64,000 nt of DNA from Mycolicibacillus trivialis (lineage in GTDB: Bacteria; Actinomycetota; Actinomycetes; Mycobacteriales; Mycobacteriaceae): contig NZ_LQPZ01000018.1 in NCBI RefSeq assembly GCF_002102395.1, positions 1-64,000 on the forward strand. The letters run 5' to 3'. A program made the translations under genes and the position numbers. The notes beneath the pieces were generated by a model. It saw only the letters and a program-made list of their open reading frames with translations. It made no database searches and was not told the origin of the DNA. Shown piece by piece: positions 1 through 11,322 of this stretch (position 1 is the stretch's first letter; each line of letters begins with the position of its first letter).

Positions 1-3284
<3,284 letters not shown>

Positions 3285-3285
3285 C

Positions 3286-3600
3286 TCAGGCCACCAGCCG
3301 CAACCCGATGACGCAGCCGATCACGCCCGTGATGAGCAATATCTTGGCCACCGACGCCGTCTCGTTGCCGGTCATCATCGCGTAGGCGACCGTCAGCGAG
3401 GCGCCGATCCCCACCCACACCGCATAACTGGTCCCGGTGGGCAGTTCGCGCATCGCGATCGCCAGCCCCACCACCGACAGCACCGAGAACACCGCGAACA
3501 CCAACGACGGCACCAGTCGGGTGAACCCGTCCGAGCGCCCCAACGCGGTGGCCCACACCGCCTCCAAGGCGCCGGAGAACACCAGAATGAGCCAGGCCAT
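3286..3600 (-). CDS. Small multidrug resistance family guanidinium exporter (Gdx/SugE type)
   Basis: 104-residue, four-helix SMR protein. Glu13 in helix 1, Trp16, the GRSDGF loop and GTSYAVWVGIGA in helix 3 match the SugE/Gdx subgroup, which exports guanidinium in exchange for protons as a dual-topology dimer, rather than the EmrE/QacE drug exporters. ATG at 3600 is preferred over GTG at 3603 because GGAGG lies 4 nt before the ATG and only 1 nt before the GTG. The guanidine-III riboswitch immediately upstream on the same strand (3612-3654) independently supports the substrate. The gene is monocistronic and convergent with the YihY gene. Confidence 0.93.
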   Translation of the reverse strand: MAWLILVFSGALEAVWATALGRSDGFTRLVPSLVFAVFSVLSVVGLAIAMRELPTGTSYAVWVGIGASLTVAYAMMTGNETASVAKILLITGVIGCVIGLRLVA

Positions 3601-3611
3601 CACACACCTCC

Positions 3612-3654
3612 GTGACGCCGTCTTGTCGCTGGCCGGGTACGGCGCCCCTCGTCC
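3612..3654 (-). promoter_or_regulatory. Guanidine-III (ykkC-III) riboswitch aptamer upstream of the exporter
   Basis: Read on the minus strand, the leader contains CCGGACGAGG, then GCGCCGUACCCGG, then GACAAGACGGCG. This is nearly identical to the guanidine-III aptamer I remember from Thermobifida fusca, a class concentrated in Actinobacteria. The conserved GCGCCGU / ACGGCGU pairing can form the pseudoknot. The aptamer ends 2 nt before the Shine-Dalgarno (cctcc on the + strand, 3605-3609), so translational control by exposing the ribosome site when guanidine is bound is the likely mechanism. The mechanism is inferred; the aptamer match is seen directly. Confidence 0.9.
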
Positions 3655-3700
3655 GGTGTCAGATTCTGACCGCCCGACGCTAGCAGAGACTCCCGGCGCA

Positions 3701-4870
3701 CTACCGCCAGGCGCCGTCGACCATGACCCGGCTCACCCGCAGATCCCGGTCCAGCACAACGAGGTTCGCCCGCGCACCCGCACCCAGGACACCGACGCCG
3801 GGCAGTCCCAGTGCGCGTGCCGGAGTGGTCGCGGTCATCTGCACCGCCGCGAGCAGCGCGGCGTCGTCGCCGGCCGGGCCGGTGGTGGCGCCGCGGCCGT
3901 GGCCGGCGGTGTGGTCGACCACCGCCCGGAAGACGGCGTCCATGGTGGCGGTGCTGCCGGCGATGGTGTCATCCCCGGTGACCCGGGCGATCCCGTCGGT
4001 GACCGTCACGTCGCACTCGCCCAGCCGGTAGCGGCCGTCGCCGCACCCGGCGGCGGCCATCGCGTCGGTCACCAACGCCACCCGCGCCGGCCCGGCTGCC
4101 GCGATCACGGTGCGGATCACCGCCGGATGCAGATGGACGCCGTCGGCGATGAGTTCCACGCACACCCCGGGATCCTCGAGCAGGGCGGCGATCGGGCCCG
4201 GGTCGCGGTGGTGCAGTGGGCGCATCGCGTTGAACAGGTGGGTGGCCACGGTGGCGCCGGCATCGATCGCGGCGCGGGTCTGGGCGTACTCGGCGTCGGT
4301 GTGCCCGACCGCGACGACGACACCGGCCTGCACGAACCGATCGACCGCATCGAGTGCGCCGGGTAGCTCCGGGGCCAGGGTCACCATCCGGATGGTGCCG
4401 TCCGCGGCGGCCAGTAGCGTGTCGATCTCGACCGGGTCGGGGTTGCGCAACTGCCGAGCGTCGTGGGCGCCGCACCGGGCCGCACTCAACCACGGTCCCT
4501 CCAGGTGGATCCCGGCGATGTGGCCGGCGCGGGTGGCGGCGCCGAGCACTCCAGTCGCGTCGAGCAGGTCCGCTGGGCTTGCGCTGACCAGGCTGGCCAG
4601 CGTGGTGGTGGTGCCGTGGGAGCGGTGAAAGTCGGCCGCCTGCTCCGTTGTTGACGCGGTGGCGTCCGGGTAGGACGCGCCACCGCCGCCGTGACAGTGC
4701 ATGTCGACGAAACCGGGCACGACGATCGCGTCGGGCAGTGCGGTGTCGACCGGCCGCGGTGGGGAGTCGGGACCCACGTCATGGATCATCCCGTCGGCGA
4801 TCTGCAGCCAACCCGGCCGATGCACCTGCCCGTCGACGACAACGGTGCCCGCGCTGATCGTCGTGTTCAC
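3701..4870 (-). CDS. nagA: N-acetylglucosamine-6-phosphate deacetylase
   Basis: Removes acetate from GlcNAc-6-phosphate, feeding amino sugars from wall recycling or the environment into metabolism. 389 aa, amidohydrolase fold: metal motif DMHCHGG, then HLEGPWLS, VGHTDAEY, THLFNAMRP, ADGVHLHP and the catalytic Asp in VTDAMAA. The start is the GTG at 4870, which overlaps the stop of the upstream sugar transporter by 4 nt (GTGA), so the two are coupled. This matches the M. tuberculosis nagA-sugI order (Rv3332-Rv3331). The open frame continues upstream inside the transporter gene in another frame and is not coding there. Confidence 0.95.
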   Translation of the reverse strand: MNTTISAGTVVVDGQVHRPGWLQIADGMIHDVGPDSPPRPVDTALPDAIVVPGFVDMHCHGGGGASYPDATASTTEQAADFHRSHGTTTTLASLVSASPADLLDATGVLGAATRAGHIAGIHLEGPWLSAARCGAHDARQLRNPDPVEIDTLLAAADGTIRMVTLAPELPGALDAVDRFVQAGVVVAVGHTDAEYAQTRAAIDAGATVATHLFNAMRPLHHRDPGPIAALLEDPGVCVELIADGVHLHPAVIRTVIAAAGPARVALVTDAMAAAGCGDGRYRLGECDVTVTDGIARVTGDDTIAGSTATMDAVFRAVVDHTAGHGRGATTGPAGDDAALLAAVQMTATTPARALGLPGVGVLGAGARANLVVLDRDLRVSRVMVDGAWR

Positions 4871-6336
4871 CGCGGGACCGCCGCCGCATCGGTGTCGTCG
4901 GGCCAGCGGCACTCGTTCTCCCAGTAGTGTCGGATCTCCTCGAGCTGACGGCCCTTGGTCTCCGGGGCGTAGCGGTAGACGAAACCGAAACTGAGCAACG
5001 CCATCACGCCGAGGAACCCGAACGTGACCGCGCCGCCGAATGATTCGAGCAGTGACAGGAACCCGCCCACGATCACCGCGTTGGCGACCAGGTTGGCGGT
5101 GAGCATCGCCGAGGACCCCATCGAGCGCAGCCGGGCGGGCAGGCTCTCCCCGGCATAGACCCACACCATGGCCCCGAACCCGAACGTGTAGCCGACCGTG
5201 AACAGCAGCACGCCACCGAATTTCAGCACCGGCAGCGCCTCCGCGCCTGCGGCGTCGGATGCGAACACCGCGACCAGGACCAGGTTCGCCAGGACCATCA
5301 CGGCGATGCCGATGAGCAGGATCGGGCGGCGGCCTAGCCGGTCCACCAGCATCAGCGAGGTGAACACCGCCGCCAGGGCAGCGGTTTGGACCAGTGCGGG
5401 CAACACCAGCAGCGCGAAATGACCGGTGAAGCCCAGGGTCGCGAAGATGCGTGGACTGTAGGCGACGATCGCGTTGATCCCGGTGATCTGGATGAAGAAC
5501 CCGAGGGTGACGACGAACAGTGTCGCCCGCAGGTAGGGCAGCCGCAGCATCTCGCGGAGCACGCCGACGTTCTCGGCCCGTTCTTCGCGCAGTGCCCGGT
5601 CGATCTCGGCGAGTTCGGTGTCGGCGTCGGCGCCGGGCTCGATTCCGCGCAGGGTGCGACGGGCCTCGTCGAACCGGCCCTTGAGCAGGTACCAGCGGGC
5701 GGTGTCGGGCACCCGGGGCAACAGGGCGAGCACCAGCACCGCGGGCACCGCGGCCAGCCCCAGCAACAGTCGCCAGCTGCCGAAACCGGCCAGCAGGTAG
5801 CCGATCAGGTAGCCGGCGATGAGCCCGCACACCGTCGCCAAGCCGTAGGAGACCAGCAGGGAGCCGCGCACCGCCGCGGGCACCGACTCGGCGACGAACA
5901 CCGGAACCACCACGATCGCCACACCGATGGCCACCCCGAGCAGCAGTCGGGCGACCACCAGCATCGGAATCGACACCGCCGCAGCGCTGATCGCCGCCAG
6001 CAATGCGTAACCGGCCGCCACCCCGACCAGGCACTTCTTGCGTCCGATGGCGTTGGCCAGCCAGCCGCCCGCGGCGGCGCCGACGATCTCGCCGAGCACG
6101 ACGGCGATCACCACGACCTCCAGCGCCACCGCGGTCAGCTGGTAGTCGGACTCCAGGAACAGCAGCGCGGTCGCGAGGGTGGCCAGGTCGTAGCCGTAGA
6201 GGAAGCCGATGCCGGCGGCGGTGACGGCGACGGTCAACGTCAGCGGCGAGGAGCGCCGCAGTTCGGTCAGTGCCCCCACAGCCCGCTCCTCCCGCTCGGT
6301 CGATGTGGTGGAGAAGTTACCGTCGGGCACCGCCAC
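4867..6336 (-). CDS. sugI: Major facilitator superfamily sugar transporter (SugI-like)
   Basis: 489-residue sugar porter with 12 predicted membrane helices. Sugar-porter motifs are visible: GRKK after helix 2, PDTARWYLLKGR before the central loop, DRLGRRP in the second half and APETKGR after helix 12. It probably imports a hexose or amino sugar by proton symport. The substrate is not known, although coupling to nagA by a 4-nt overlap suggests amino-sugar or cell-wall sugar uptake. It corresponds to Rv3331. Confidence 0.9.
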   Translation of the reverse strand: MAVPDGNFSTTSTEREERAVGALTELRRSSPLTLTVAVTAAGIGFLYGYDLATLATALLFLESDYQLTAVALEVVVIAVVLGEIVGAAAGGWLANAIGRKKCLVGVAAGYALLAAISAAAVSIPMLVVARLLLGVAIGVAIVVVPVFVAESVPAAVRGSLLVSYGLATVCGLIAGYLIGYLLAGFGSWRLLLGLAAVPAVLVLALLPRVPDTARWYLLKGRFDEARRTLRGIEPGADADTELAEIDRALREERAENVGVLREMLRLPYLRATLFVVTLGFFIQITGINAIVAYSPRIFATLGFTGHFALLVLPALVQTAALAAVFTSLMLVDRLGRRPILLIGIAVMVLANLVLVAVFASDAAGAEALPVLKFGGVLLFTVGYTFGFGAMVWVYAGESLPARLRSMGSSAMLTANLVANAVIVGGFLSLLESFGGAVTFGFLGVMALLSFGFVYRYAPETKGRQLEEIRHYWENECRWPDDTDAAAVPR

Positions 6337-6351
6337 GCCGGGAGGCCGGTG

Positions 6352-7593
6352 TCAGGCCTGGATGCCGCGGCGGTTCATCGACCGCGCCACCAGCATCAGC
6401 GCGAAGACGATCAGGGTGCCGATGACGGCGACCCCCACCCGGACCGGCACGGTGTCGGCCGGGGCCAGTAGGGCGGCGGCGCGTCCGTCGGCGACGCTGG
6501 TCGCCGGGTCGGCGGCCGGGGCCAGCAGTGCGGGGTCCGGGTCGACCAGGGAGCCGATCTGGGTGCCCGGCGGGGTGGCGAACCCGTAGTCGAGCAACCG
6601 GGCGGCCTGCTCCCACGGCGCGATGGGCTGGCGGGTGCCGCGCAGCAGCACCGCCACCAGCCGGCGGCCGTCGCGTTCGGCCGCACCGACGAAGGTCTGA
6701 CCCGCGTCGTCGGTGTAGCCGGTCTTGCCGCCGAGCGCCCCGGGGAAGTTGTAGAGCAACTGGTTGTCGTTCTCCAGCACGTAGCCGGGACTGTCGCCGT
6801 GGCCGGGGAAGTCGAAGGTGCGGGTGGCGACGATACCCGCGAAGGTCGGGTCGCTCCAGGCGTAACGGTAGAACAGGCCGATGTCGTAGGCCGAGGTGCT
6901 CATCCCCGGTCCGTCCAGGCCGGACGGGGTGGCGGCGCGGGTGTCGCGCCCGCCGAGCCGGGCGGCGAGCTCGTTGATCTTGTCGATCGCCACCGGCATG
7001 CCGCCGAGCTGGACCGCCAGCGCGTGGGCGGCGTCGTTGCCCGAGTGCATCAGCAGGCCGTGCAACAACTGGTTGACGGTGAACATGCCGCCGGGTGCGA
7101 CGCCGACCTTGGTGCCCTCGGCGGCCGCGTCCTCGGCGGTGCCGGCGACCGGCTTGTTGATGTTGAGTTCCCTGATCGCGGCCATCGCGGTGAGCACCTT
7201 GATGACCGAGGCCGGGCGGTGCCTGCCGTGCGGGTCGCGCGCGGCGATGACCGCGCCGCTGTCCAGGTCGGCCACCAGCCAGGCCTCCGCGGAGACGTCG
7301 CCGGGCACCGGCGGCGTGTCGGGTGCGGTGATCACCCCGCAGCCGGCCAGCGCGTCACCGCCGACCGGCTTGGCCGGCACCGGCAGCGGTGCGGGCGGGT
7401 CGCCGGCCTGCGGGACCTCCGAGGAGTCCACCGCGGGCGGCGTGGTGACCCGGTAGGGGCAGTTGTCGGCGCCGGCGGCCGGGTTGGGTGCGGCATCGGC
7501 GACAGCGGGCAACGCGATCGGGGCGGCCACCAGCAACAGCGCCGCCAGGCAGGTGGCGGCGCGGGGCATGACCGCGGAGCGCAACGAGACCAT
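6352..7593 (-). CDS. dacB1: D-alanyl-D-alanine carboxypeptidase (penicillin-binding protein, DacB1)
   Basis: Trims the terminal D-Ala from peptidoglycan pentapeptides outside the membrane. 413 aa with an N-terminal signal peptide, the active-site SxxK in PASVIK, the SGN triad (HSGNDAAH) and KTG in GKTGYTDD, plus a C-terminal membrane anchor followed by basic residues (SMNRRG). Similarity to M. tuberculosis DacB1 (Rv3330) is extensive, including [15 protein letters not shown]. The start may be the ATG at 7569 instead, since neither candidate has a clear Shine-Dalgarno. It follows the sugI-nagA pair in the same order as in M. tuberculosis. Confidence 0.95.
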   Translation of the reverse strand: MVSLRSAVMPRAATCLAALLLVAAPIALPAVADAAPNPAAGADNCPYRVTTPPAVDSSEVPQAGDPPAPLPVPAKPVGGDALAGCGVITAPDTPPVPGDVSAEAWLVADLDSGAVIAARDPHGRHRPASVIKVLTAMAAIRELNINKPVAGTAEDAAAEGTKVGVAPGGMFTVNQLLHGLLMHSGNDAAHALAVQLGGMPVAIDKINELAARLGGRDTRAATPSGLDGPGMSTSAYDIGLFYRYAWSDPTFAGIVATRTFDFPGHGDSPGYVLENDNQLLYNFPGALGGKTGYTDDAGQTFVGAAERDGRRLVAVLLRGTRQPIAPWEQAARLLDYGFATPPGTQIGSLVDPDPALLAPAADPATSVADGRAAALLAPADTVPVRVGVAVIGTLIVFALMLVARSMNRRGIQA

Positions 7594-7674
7594 CGTGTGT
7601 GCACAGTAGGCACTCGACGCCCGAAAACGGGGGAGCCACGCTGTTGCCAGTGTTACGGAAGTGGCAAATTTAGG

Positions 7675-8676
7675 TCAGCAGGCCAGGTCGGCCAGCGCCA
7701 CGTGGCCGACCGCCGAGTAGCTGATCGACCCCATCCACAACCGGCCGTCGGCCTCCACCAGGCCGGTGACGACACCGAAGTCGGGTTGCGTGGTGCGTAG
7801 CCCGGCCACCGGGGCGCCGCTGTCGGCATCGAACGCGACCGCCCACACCTCCGGCTCAATCTGCGGCTGCAGCCGGTCCGGGAGCCGCCACACCACCTGC
7901 CGCAGCAGCGGTGAGCGGGGCAACAGCCATTCCAGCCGGGTGTTGACCGGGGTGACCATGGCGGTCCAGATCCGGCCGTCCGCGCCGGTGGACAGGTTGT
8001 CGGGCATGCCGGGCAGGTGGAGCGCCAGCGGGCTGACCGTGCCCGCCTGCGGGCCGGACAACCAGTACTTCGACAGCCGCCGGCCCTGGGTCTCGGCGAA
8101 CACCAGCGCCGTCTGGTCCGCGGTGACCGTCACCCCGTTGGCGAAGTAGAGCCCGTCGACCACGGTGGTGACCGAACCGTCGGTGTCCAGCCGGAACAGG
8201 GCGCCGCTTCCGCGGGCCTCGAGGATGCCGGCGGTGAAGTCCTCGAAGTGCCAGTCGGCGGTGGACTCGGTGAAATAGATGGTGCCGTCGGCGGTTTCGG
8301 TGACGTTCGAGCAGAACACCAGCGGTCGGCCGGCCACTTCCGCCACCAGGGTCTCCAGCGAGCCGGCGGCGGGATCGAGTGCGAGCAAGCCGCGGTGGCT
8401 GTCGCAGATCAGCACCCGCCCGTCTCGGGCGACGTGCAAACCCAGTGGCCGCCCGCCGGTTTCGGCGACGACGGTCGGCTCGCCCCCGTCGGTCCCGAAG
8501 CGCACAATGCGCCCGTCGACCAACCCGGTCCACAACCGGCCGTCGGCGTCGACGACGACGTCCTCCGGGCCGTGGCCGGGCAACGGCACCACGGTCGCGG
8601 CCGGCGACGGCAACCGGGGGAGGGGATCGACGGGCGGCGGCTGCCAGCGCACCGGACGGATCCGTGGTTTGGTCAT
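7675..8676 (-). CDS. SMP-30/gluconolactonase/strictosidine synthase-like beta-propeller protein
   Basis: 333 aa, cytoplasmic by sequence. Repeated propeller blades are recognisable (DVVVDADGRLWTGL, GLHVARDGRVLICD, TADGTIYFTEST, GADGRIWTAM, EADGRLWMGS). The segment with YFTES and FANGVTV is typical of strictosidine-synthase-like proteins related to SMP-30 lactonases and arylesterases. A calcium-dependent lactonase or esterase activity is likely, but the substrate is unknown. It lies between dacB1 and the steroid-reductase-like gene on the same strand with about 80 bp on either side, so it may be transcribed separately. M. tuberculosis has an aminotransferase (Rv3329) near this position, so this is a lineage difference. 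Confidence 0.85.
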   Translation of the reverse strand: MTKPRIRPVRWQPPPVDPLPRLPSPAATVVPLPGHGPEDVVVDADGRLWTGLVDGRIVRFGTDGGEPTVVAETGGRPLGLHVARDGRVLICDSHRGLLALDPAAGSLETLVAEVAGRPLVFCSNVTETADGTIYFTESTADWHFEDFTAGILEARGSGALFRLDTDGSVTTVVDGLYFANGVTVTADQTALVFAETQGRRLSKYWLSGPQAGTVSPLALHLPGMPDNLSTGADGRIWTAMVTPVNTRLEWLLPRSPLLRQVVWRLPDRLQPQIEPEVWAVAFDADSGAPVAGLRTTQPDFGVVTGLVEADGRLWMGSISYSAVGHVALADLAC

Positions 8677-8753
8677 CGAACCTCAATTCACAGGTGGCCT
8701 GGCCGCCTCGACCGTACAACCGGTCCCGGCGGTCGGGGGTGAGAACAGCCGGT

Positions 8754-9545
8754 TCAGAGCACGAACGGGATCAGGGCCTTGCGGTCGGTGGGGTAGTCGG
8801 GGAACTTCGTCGCGTACCAGCGTTGGGTGGCCAGCGCCCGCGGGACCAGGTTGCCCGCGGTGATCAGCAGGATCGCGACCCCGGGCAGCGCCCAGGTGAG
8901 GATGGCGAACCCGGTCCAGGCGATCAGTTCGCCCAGGTAGGCCGGGCTGGTGACGAAGCGGAACCCGCCGCCGTAGGGGATGCGGTACTCGGCTCCGCCG
9001 GGATCGTTCTTGTCGCGCAGGTTGCGCACGATCGCCTCGGAGTTGACCAGCAGCGCGAACCCGGCGAGATAGACGGCCAAGCCCACCAGGAACCGCGGGT
9101 CGGTCAGCCACTGCGTGCCGTACCGGCCGAAATAGTCGTGGCTGAACAGCGCTCCGTTGAGGTAGCCGTGCATCGAGGTGACCAGCATGCCCATCACCAC
9201 GACCGAGACGTTGAACGTGCTGCGCTTGCCGGGCACCTGCCGGATCGCCAGCGGGAAGAACCAGCCGCGGTTGGCGTAGTGCAGCGCCCAGATGCCGGCG
9301 AGCACCAGCGACGTGGGCTCGAAGCGGGCCGGGCCGGACAGGTAGGCGACGGCGAACACCACCGTCGCCGGGATCTCCATCAGCCACCACCCGAACTTCG
9401 GGTTCAGGTTGAAGCCGAGCGTGGTCGAAGAGAACCGCCCGTAGGAACTCTGCCCGAAGAATCCGGCGATGATCACGAAGGCGGCGAAGACGAACGCCGC
9501 GGTCAGGATGGCGTCGTAGCCGGTGTGGCCGGTGTACCAGTGCAT
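8754..9545 (-). CDS. 3-oxo-5-alpha-steroid 4-dehydrogenase (steroid 5-alpha-reductase) family protein
   Basis: 263-residue membrane protein with about six or seven hydrophobic segments. The C-terminal half carries the family hallmark: NLRDKND, YRIPYGGGFRFVTSPAYLGE, WYATKFPDYP, RKALIPF. This closely resembles human SRD5A1, where the region binds NADPH and steroid. The reaction would be reduction of the delta-4 double bond of a 3-oxo steroid; related bacterial proteins include DUF1295 and isoprenylcysteine methyltransferase-like enzymes, but the motif agreement here favours 5-alpha-reductase. Mycobacteria grow on sterols, yet no other sterol gene lies nearby, so the true substrate is open. Confidence 0.88.
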   Translation of the reverse strand: MHWYTGHTGYDAILTAAFVFAAFVIIAGFFGQSSYGRFSSTTLGFNLNPKFGWWLMEIPATVVFAVAYLSGPARFEPTSLVLAGIWALHYANRGWFFPLAIRQVPGKRSTFNVSVVVMGMLVTSMHGYLNGALFSHDYFGRYGTQWLTDPRFLVGLAVYLAGFALLVNSEAIVRNLRDKNDPGGAEYRIPYGGGFRFVTSPAYLGELIAWTGFAILTWALPGVAILLITAGNLVPRALATQRWYATKFPDYPTDRKALIPFVL

Positions 9546-9611
9546 GTTTGGGGTCTATCACGTCGGCGTGGCGGCCGGGCTACTCGGTGCGGTGTCGAGC
9601 GTGTGCCCAGT

Positions 9612-9635
9612 GCGAAAAGATCGGTGATCTTTCGC
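9612..9635. promoter_or_regulatory. Palindrome in the sigJ leader
   Basis: GCGAAAAGATC and GATCTTTCGC form an inverted repeat with a 3-nt loop and one bulge, centred about 50 bp before the sigJ start codon in the divergent space with the 5-alpha-reductase-like gene. It could be an operator or a leader hairpin. An AGGAGG follows at once but is too far from the ATG to serve it. Function is unknown. Confidence 0.35.
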
Positions 9636-9673
9636 AGGAGGTGCACGTTGGCGGGCGCCTCTAGGCTGGTGCC

Positions 9674-10576
9674 ATGCGCGCGGCGCCGACCGAGGAGTTC
9701 GAGGCTTTGCGCCCCCATCTGCTCGCGGTCGGCTACCGGGTCACCGGAACCGTCGTCGACGCCGAGGACGCGGTGCAGGAGGCCTGGCTGCGCTGGGACG
9801 CCGCCGACCGGGCGGCGATCGTCGACCCGCGGGCCTGGCTGACCACGGTGGTCAGCCGGGTCGGGTTGGACCGGCTGCGCTCGGCGGCGCACCGCCGCGA
9901 GCACTACGTCGGCGAATGGCTGCCCGAACCGGTGGTGACCGGCTTCGGGGAGAGCGAACCGCTGTCGGCGGTGGTGGCCGCCGACGACGCCCGGTTCGCG
10001 GCGATGGTGGTGCTGGAGCGACTACCGCCCGACCAGCGGGTGGCGTTCGTGCTGCACGACGGGTTCGCGGTGCCGTTCGCCGAGATCGCCGACGTGCTGG
10101 GCACCAGCCCGGCGGCGGCCCGGCAGTTGGCGTCGCGAGCCCGCAAGGCGGTGGCCGCCGACCCACCGCCGCAACCCGACCCCGCCCACGACGAGGTGGT
10201 CGGTGAACTGATGGCGGCGATGGCGGCCGGGGACCTGTCGGCCGTGGTGGCGCTGCTGCACCCGAAGGTGACGTTCGTCGGGGACGCCAACCGTCGGGCG
10301 CCGACGGCCACCCGGGCCATCCGGGGTCCGGAGAAGGTGGCCCGGTTCCTGTTCGGGTTGGCGCGGCGCTACGGGCCGACGTTGGTGCAGGCCAACCAGT
10401 TGGCGATGGTCAACGGCGAGCTGGGCGCCTACACGCCCGGCGCCCCGGCCGCGGAGGGTTTCGCCCCGCTGCTGCCGCGCATCACCGCGATGACCGTGCG
10501 GGACGGAAAGATCTACGCGGTGTGGGACGTCGCCAACCCGGACAAGTTCACCGGTTCTCCGCTGCGGGATCGGTAG
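9674..10576 (+). CDS. sigJ: ECF sigma factor SigJ with SnoaL-like C-terminal domain (ECF41 type)
   Basis: 300 aa. The first 160 residues are a sigma-70 region 2/4 pair (DAEDAVQEAWLRWD in region 2; LPPDQRVAFVLHD and the helix-turn-helix around AEIADVLGTSPAAARQLASRARKA in region 4). They are followed by an extra domain of about 120 residues with a SnoaL/NTF2-like fold that controls activity in this group. SigJ is implicated in peroxide resistance in M. tuberculosis (Rv3328c). ECF41 members usually lack a classical anti-sigma factor and sit beside a carboxymuconolactone decarboxylase, oxidoreductase or epimerase gene. That partner is present here, convergent and overlapping by 29 bp. Confidence 0.95.
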   Translation: MRAAPTEEFEALRPHLLAVGYRVTGTVVDAEDAVQEAWLRWDAADRAAIVDPRAWLTTVVSRVGLDRLRSAAHRREHYVGEWLPEPVVTGFGESEPLSAVVAADDARFAAMVVLERLPPDQRVAFVLHDGFAVPFAEIADVLGTSPAAARQLASRARKAVAADPPPQPDPAHDEVVGELMAAMAAGDLSAVVALLHPKVTFVGDANRRAPTATRAIRGPEKVARFLFGLARRYGPTLVQANQLAMVNGELGAYTPGAPAAEGFAPLLPRITAMTVRDGKIYAVWDVANPDKFTGSPLRDR

Positions 10577-11150
10577 TGGCCCACGGCACCCGGCAGGCGT
10601 CACCGGTGCTGAAGCCCTGCTCGGTGATGCCGAGCGCGCAGTACATCCGGGCCCGCATGTTCTCCACGCCGATCTGGTAGGTCAGCTCGATCACCCCGGC
10701 GTCGCCGAAGCGGGCGCGCAGGTCGGCCACCTGTCGGTCGGTGACGGTGTGTGGGTCGGTGGTGATCGCGTCGGCGTAGGCGATGGCGGCGCGTTCGTCG
10801 TCGGTGTAGGCCGGCGAGGTGGCGTAGTCGTCGATCTCCTTGAGCCGTTCCACGTCGAGTCCGTCCAGCCGTTGGAGCATGGCGCCGAAGTCCACGCACC
10901 ACGAACAGCCGATCGTGCGGGCGGTCCAGAAGACCGCCAGCTCGCGCACGCCCGCGGGCAGGACCCGCGAGCCGCTGTCCAACAGGGCTTCGTGCACGCC
11001 GTTGGCGACCAGCAGCCGGGGGTGGTGGGCGGCGACGGCGAACGGTTCGGGCACCGCGCCGAAGCGTCGGCGCGCGTAGCGGTAGAGCAGGCGCGCCAGC
11101 GGGTTGGCGTGTGCGGGCGGTAGCGGAGCGATGCGTGGTGTTGTGGTCAT
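10548..11150 (-). CDS. Carboxymuconolactone decarboxylase/AhpD-like protein, probable SigJ target
   Basis: 200 aa, alpha-helical AhpD-like fold with a CxxC at Cys82-Cys85 (GCSWCVDFGAML), the redox centre of alkylhydroperoxidase-like members. It may act as a small peroxide- or thiol-linked reductase; true carboxymuconolactone decarboxylation is unlikely. The much longer open frame upstream is a shadow of sdhB, and ATG 11150 begins the homologous part. The 3' end overlaps the sigJ 3' end by 29 bp tail to tail. The upstream promoter matches the ECF41 type, so SigJ probably drives it. Confidence 0.88.
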   Translation of the reverse strand: MTTTPRIAPLPPAHANPLARLLYRYARRRFGAVPEPFAVAAHHPRLLVANGVHEALLDSGSRVLPAGVRELAVFWTARTIGCSWCVDFGAMLQRLDGLDVERLKEIDDYATSPAYTDDERAAIAYADAITTDPHTVTDRQVADLRARFGDAGVIELTYQIGVENMRARMYCALGITEQGFSTGDACRVPWATTDPAAENR

Positions 11151-11158
11151 ACCCGCTA

Positions 11159-11185
11159 GACGAGATAGCCCGCAGAAGTGTGACG
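11159..11185 (-). promoter_or_regulatory. ECF41 (SigJ)-type promoter before the AhpD-like gene
   Basis: On the minus strand CGTCACA (11185-11179) and CGTC (11162-11159) are separated by 16 bp. This fits the ECF41 promoter as I recall it (TGTCACA, about 16 bp, CGTC) with one mismatch. The -10 element ends 9 bp before the ATG at 11150, so the transcript would have almost no leader. Confidence 0.55.
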
Positions 11186-11211
11186 GCCCCGCCGTCGCAC
11201 CCAGCCCGCCC

Positions 11212-11271
11212 GCCGAGCGTGCGCACAGGCTCACGTTCGGCGCCGAGCGTGAACCTGTGCGCACGCTCGGC
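11212..11271. repeat. 60-bp near-perfect palindrome
   Basis: Two 30-nt arms beginning GCCGAGCGTG and ending CTCGGC/TTCGGC lie back to back with no spacer and two mismatches. It sits between the end of sdhB and the AhpD-like promoter. It could form a cruciform or act as a terminator after sdhB. The sequence resembles small palindromic intergenic repeats of mycobacteria. Confidence 0.8.
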
Positions 11272-11322
11272 AGTGGGGGAGGGCTCAGCGTGCGCACGCT
11301 CGGCAGTAGGGGAGGGCTCAGC
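11257..11322. repeat. Tandem duplication of a 33-bp unit running into the sdhB stop codon
   Basis: Units 11257-11289 and 11290-11322 (both starting GTGCGCACGCTCGGCAGT) differ at one base. The first overlaps the right arm of the palindrome and the second contains the sdhB stop codon, so the duplication copied the 3' end of sdhB plus half of the palindrome. Confidence 0.85.

Noticed and set aside
3701..6034. 777-aa open frame suggesting a fusion of the sugar transporter region and nagA
   Set aside because: Only the nagA part has similarity; the rest is an out-of-frame shadow of sugI, which is complete in its own frame with a GTGA overlap.
11257..11322. 33-bp tandem repeat considered as a CRISPR fragment
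   Set aside because: Only two units with no spacer between them and no cas genes; it duplicates sdhB end sequence.
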